Source of the DNA: CAYHVH01 sp964360335
GTDB taxonomy: Bacteria; Patescibacteriota; Doudnabacteria; UBA920; 2-01-FULL-46-14
Reading direction: 5' to 3'
DNA length: 19,530 nucleotides
Assembly (NCBI GenBank): GCA_964360335.1
Contig: CAYHVH010000015.1
Coordinates: 1 to 19,530 of the forward strand
Below the pieces are notes generated by a model. It was not told the DNA's origin. It saw only the letters and a program-made list of their open reading frames with translations, and ran no database searches. How positions within the stretch are numbered: position 1 is the first letter of the stretch; each line of letters starts with the position of its first letter. The translations under genes and the position numbers were made by a program. Below, one piece after another: positions 18,114 to 19,530 of the stretch.

Positions 18114-19530
18114 CTACTCAACGGTTACGCTCTTAGCTAAGTTTCGGGGCCGATCCACATCCCGCCCCAAACCCACGGCCATATAGTAAGCAAATAATTG
18201 CAAGGGGATGGTATTGAGAAGCGGTTCCAAAAGTTCCATGGTGGGAGGAACATAAAAGATCTCGTCCGCAATTTCTTTGGCTTCGACGTCCCCGGCGGTG
18301 GCGAGAAGAAAAGTTCGCGCGCCGCGGGCGCGCACTTCCTGGATGTTGCTTTTCATCTTGTCATAAAGCTGATTTTTGGTAACAATCGCCACCACTGGAA
18401 AATTTTTATCCACCAGCGCCAGCGGCCCGTGCTTCATCTCCCCGCCGGCATAAGCCTCGCCGTGAAGGTAAGAAATCTCTTTGAGCTTCAGGGATCCCTC
18501 CAAGGCTCCGGGGTAGTTAATCCCCCGGCCCAGATACAAAAAATTCTTATACCTTGAATATCTTTGGGCAATCTCCTTGAGCGTTTGGGCCTGCTTCAAA
18601 ATCTCGTTCATTTTCGAGGGAATCTCGAGCAAAGCCCGCAAAAACCGTTGACCCGTGGCTGGGGTCGTATGTTTCAAGCGGCCGAACTGCAAAGCATATA
18701 AAAGCAAAACTGCTACCATATTAGTATAAGCCTTTGTCGAAGCGACAGCCAACTCCGGTCCGGCGTGAATGTAAGTGCCGGCTCCTGCCTCCCGGGCGAT
18801 GGTTGAACCTATGGCGTTCACAACTCCCCTCACAATCGCCCCGCGCCTTTTGGCTTCCCGAAGCGCCATCAGGGTGTCGGCAGTTTCCCCGGACTGGGAG
18901 ACGGCAAAAACCAGGGTGGCTTCGTCCAGTACCGGATCGCGATAGCGAAACTCGCTCGAAAAATCCACTTCGGTCGGCAGCTGGGCTAATCTTTCCATAG
19001 CGTACTTACCAACTAGCCCCGCATAATAAGCCGTGCCCGAGGCGACGATAATGACTCGGCGAATCCGTCTGGTGTCTGCTTCGGAAAGATTGAGTCCTCC
19101 CAGATGGGCTGTTCCCGAGTCCAGATCAAACCGCCCCCGGATGGCGTCTTCAAAAACCACTGGCTGGTCATGAATTTCCTTCAGCATAAAATGCGGGAAA
19201 CCCTGCTTCTCCGCTTGCTCGTGGTTCCAGTCAATCTGGGTAAAACTTTTCCGTACGACTTCATCCCGAAAGTTCACAATCCGAACCCCGCCATTCCCAA
19301 TCTCGGCAATTTCTCCGTCATCGAGAAACATAACCTTTTTGGTATAGGGCAAAATCGGGGTAACATCGCTCGCCAGATAATGGCCGTCTTCTCCAATCCC
19401 AATGACTAGGGGACTGCCTAACCGAGCGGCCACTAACCGGTCCGGCTGGGTGGCACTCACCACTGCCAAACCATACGTTCCGCGGACTTCCTTAAGGGCG
19501 GTGCGCACCGCCGCCGCCAAGTCCCCGCGG
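18114..19530 (-). CDS. glmS: Glutamine-fructose-6-phosphate aminotransferase, C-terminal part (cut by right edge)
   Basis: 471 residues are visible, of about 610 in the family. The first 140 or so, with the catalytic Cys1 of the glutaminase, lie outside the window. The rest of the glutaminase domain (LVAARLGSPLVIGIG...ASDVTPIL) is followed by the two SIS domains. These contain ASGTAYYAGLVGKYAME, VSQSGETADTLMAL, STKAYTNM, and EGSLKLKEISYLHGEAYAGG then EMKHGP, ending in DVDRPRNLAKSVTVE. The enzyme makes glucosamine-6-phosphate, the first step to UDP-GlcNAc, for cell wall and glycans. The frame is open to the edge. A second copy of its tail lies downstream. Confidence 0.96.
   Translation of the reverse strand, partial: RGDLAAAVRTALKEVRGTYGLAVVSATQPDRLVAARLGSPLVIGIGEDGHYLASDVTPILPYTKKVMFLDDGEIAEIGNGGVRIVNFRDEVVRKSFTQIDWNHEQAEKQGFPHFMLKEIHDQPVVFEDAIRGRFDLDSGTAHLGGLNLSEADTRRIRRVIIVASGTAYYAGLVGKYAMERLAQLPTEVDFSSEFRYRDPVLDEATLVFAVSQSGETADTLMALREAKRRGAIVRGVVNAIGSTIAREAGAGTYIHAGPELAVASTKAYTNMVAVLLLYALQFGRLKHTTPATGQRFLRALLEIPSKMNEILKQAQTLKEIAQRYSRYKNFLYLGRGINYPGALEGSLKLKEISYLHGEAYAGGEMKHGPLALVDKNFPVVAIVTKNQLYDKMKSNIQEVRARGARTFLLATAGDVEAKEIADEIFYVPPTMELLEPLLNTIPLQLFAYYMAVGLGRDVDRPRNLAKSVTVE

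Overview
The window looks like a chromosomal stretch from a bacterium with a compact genome, roughly 50% GC, using the standard code (TGA is used as a stop in many genes). Several features are familiar from Patescibacteria/CPR genomes: a stand-alone ATP-cone protein, a secreted 'HWHAD' protein next to a CcdA-like membrane protein, an EndoQ-type PHP nuclease, many small genes, few Shine-Dalgarno (SD) sequences and many short hairpin repeats. That placement is an inference from gene content and needs a phylogeny to settle it. I see no phage, transposase, plasmid or CRISPR features.

Left part (1-2600): the start of an unrecognised gene runs off the left edge on the minus strand. It is followed (leftward to rightward) by tRNA-Asn with a clear promoter, a membrane-anchored alpha/beta-hydrolase-like protein on plus, and a convergent minus-strand rhodanese-slipin pair.

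Plus-strand block (2645-8209): a P2-type cation ATPase; then, from a near-consensus promoter, a 52-residue four-CxxC-like zinc-ribbon protein overlapping a membrane-anchored histidine-rich extracytoplasmic protein; then a CcdA/DsbD-like thiol-disulfide transporter, a solo ATP-cone, a three-helix membrane protein and pterin-carbinolamine dehydratase. Short hairpin repeats sit between most of these genes.

Minus-strand block 1 (8298-12600): tRNA-Ser, a GNAT acetyltransferase, dnaG primase and rpoD sigma factor are tightly packed and probably co-transcribed, a version of the macromolecular synthesis operon. Upstream is a separate transcription unit: an uncharacterised basic protein, preceded by a 31-codon reading frame that overlaps its start by ATGA, and closed by a strong intrinsic terminator.

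Minus-strand block 2 (12630-19530): glmS (C-terminal three quarters, runs off the right edge), then tdh-kbl (threonine to glycine plus acetyl-CoA), yvcK/cofD-like, a GNAT and endoQ. UDP-GlcNAc made downstream of GlmS is the known ligand of YvcK in Bacillus, so their proximity may be meaningful. kbl and endoQ each carry an in-frame palindromic repeat of a family that also occurs between genes. Just downstream of glmS lies a 14-codon remnant that repeats the GlmS C-terminus with different synonymous codons. This is the most unusual thing in the window.
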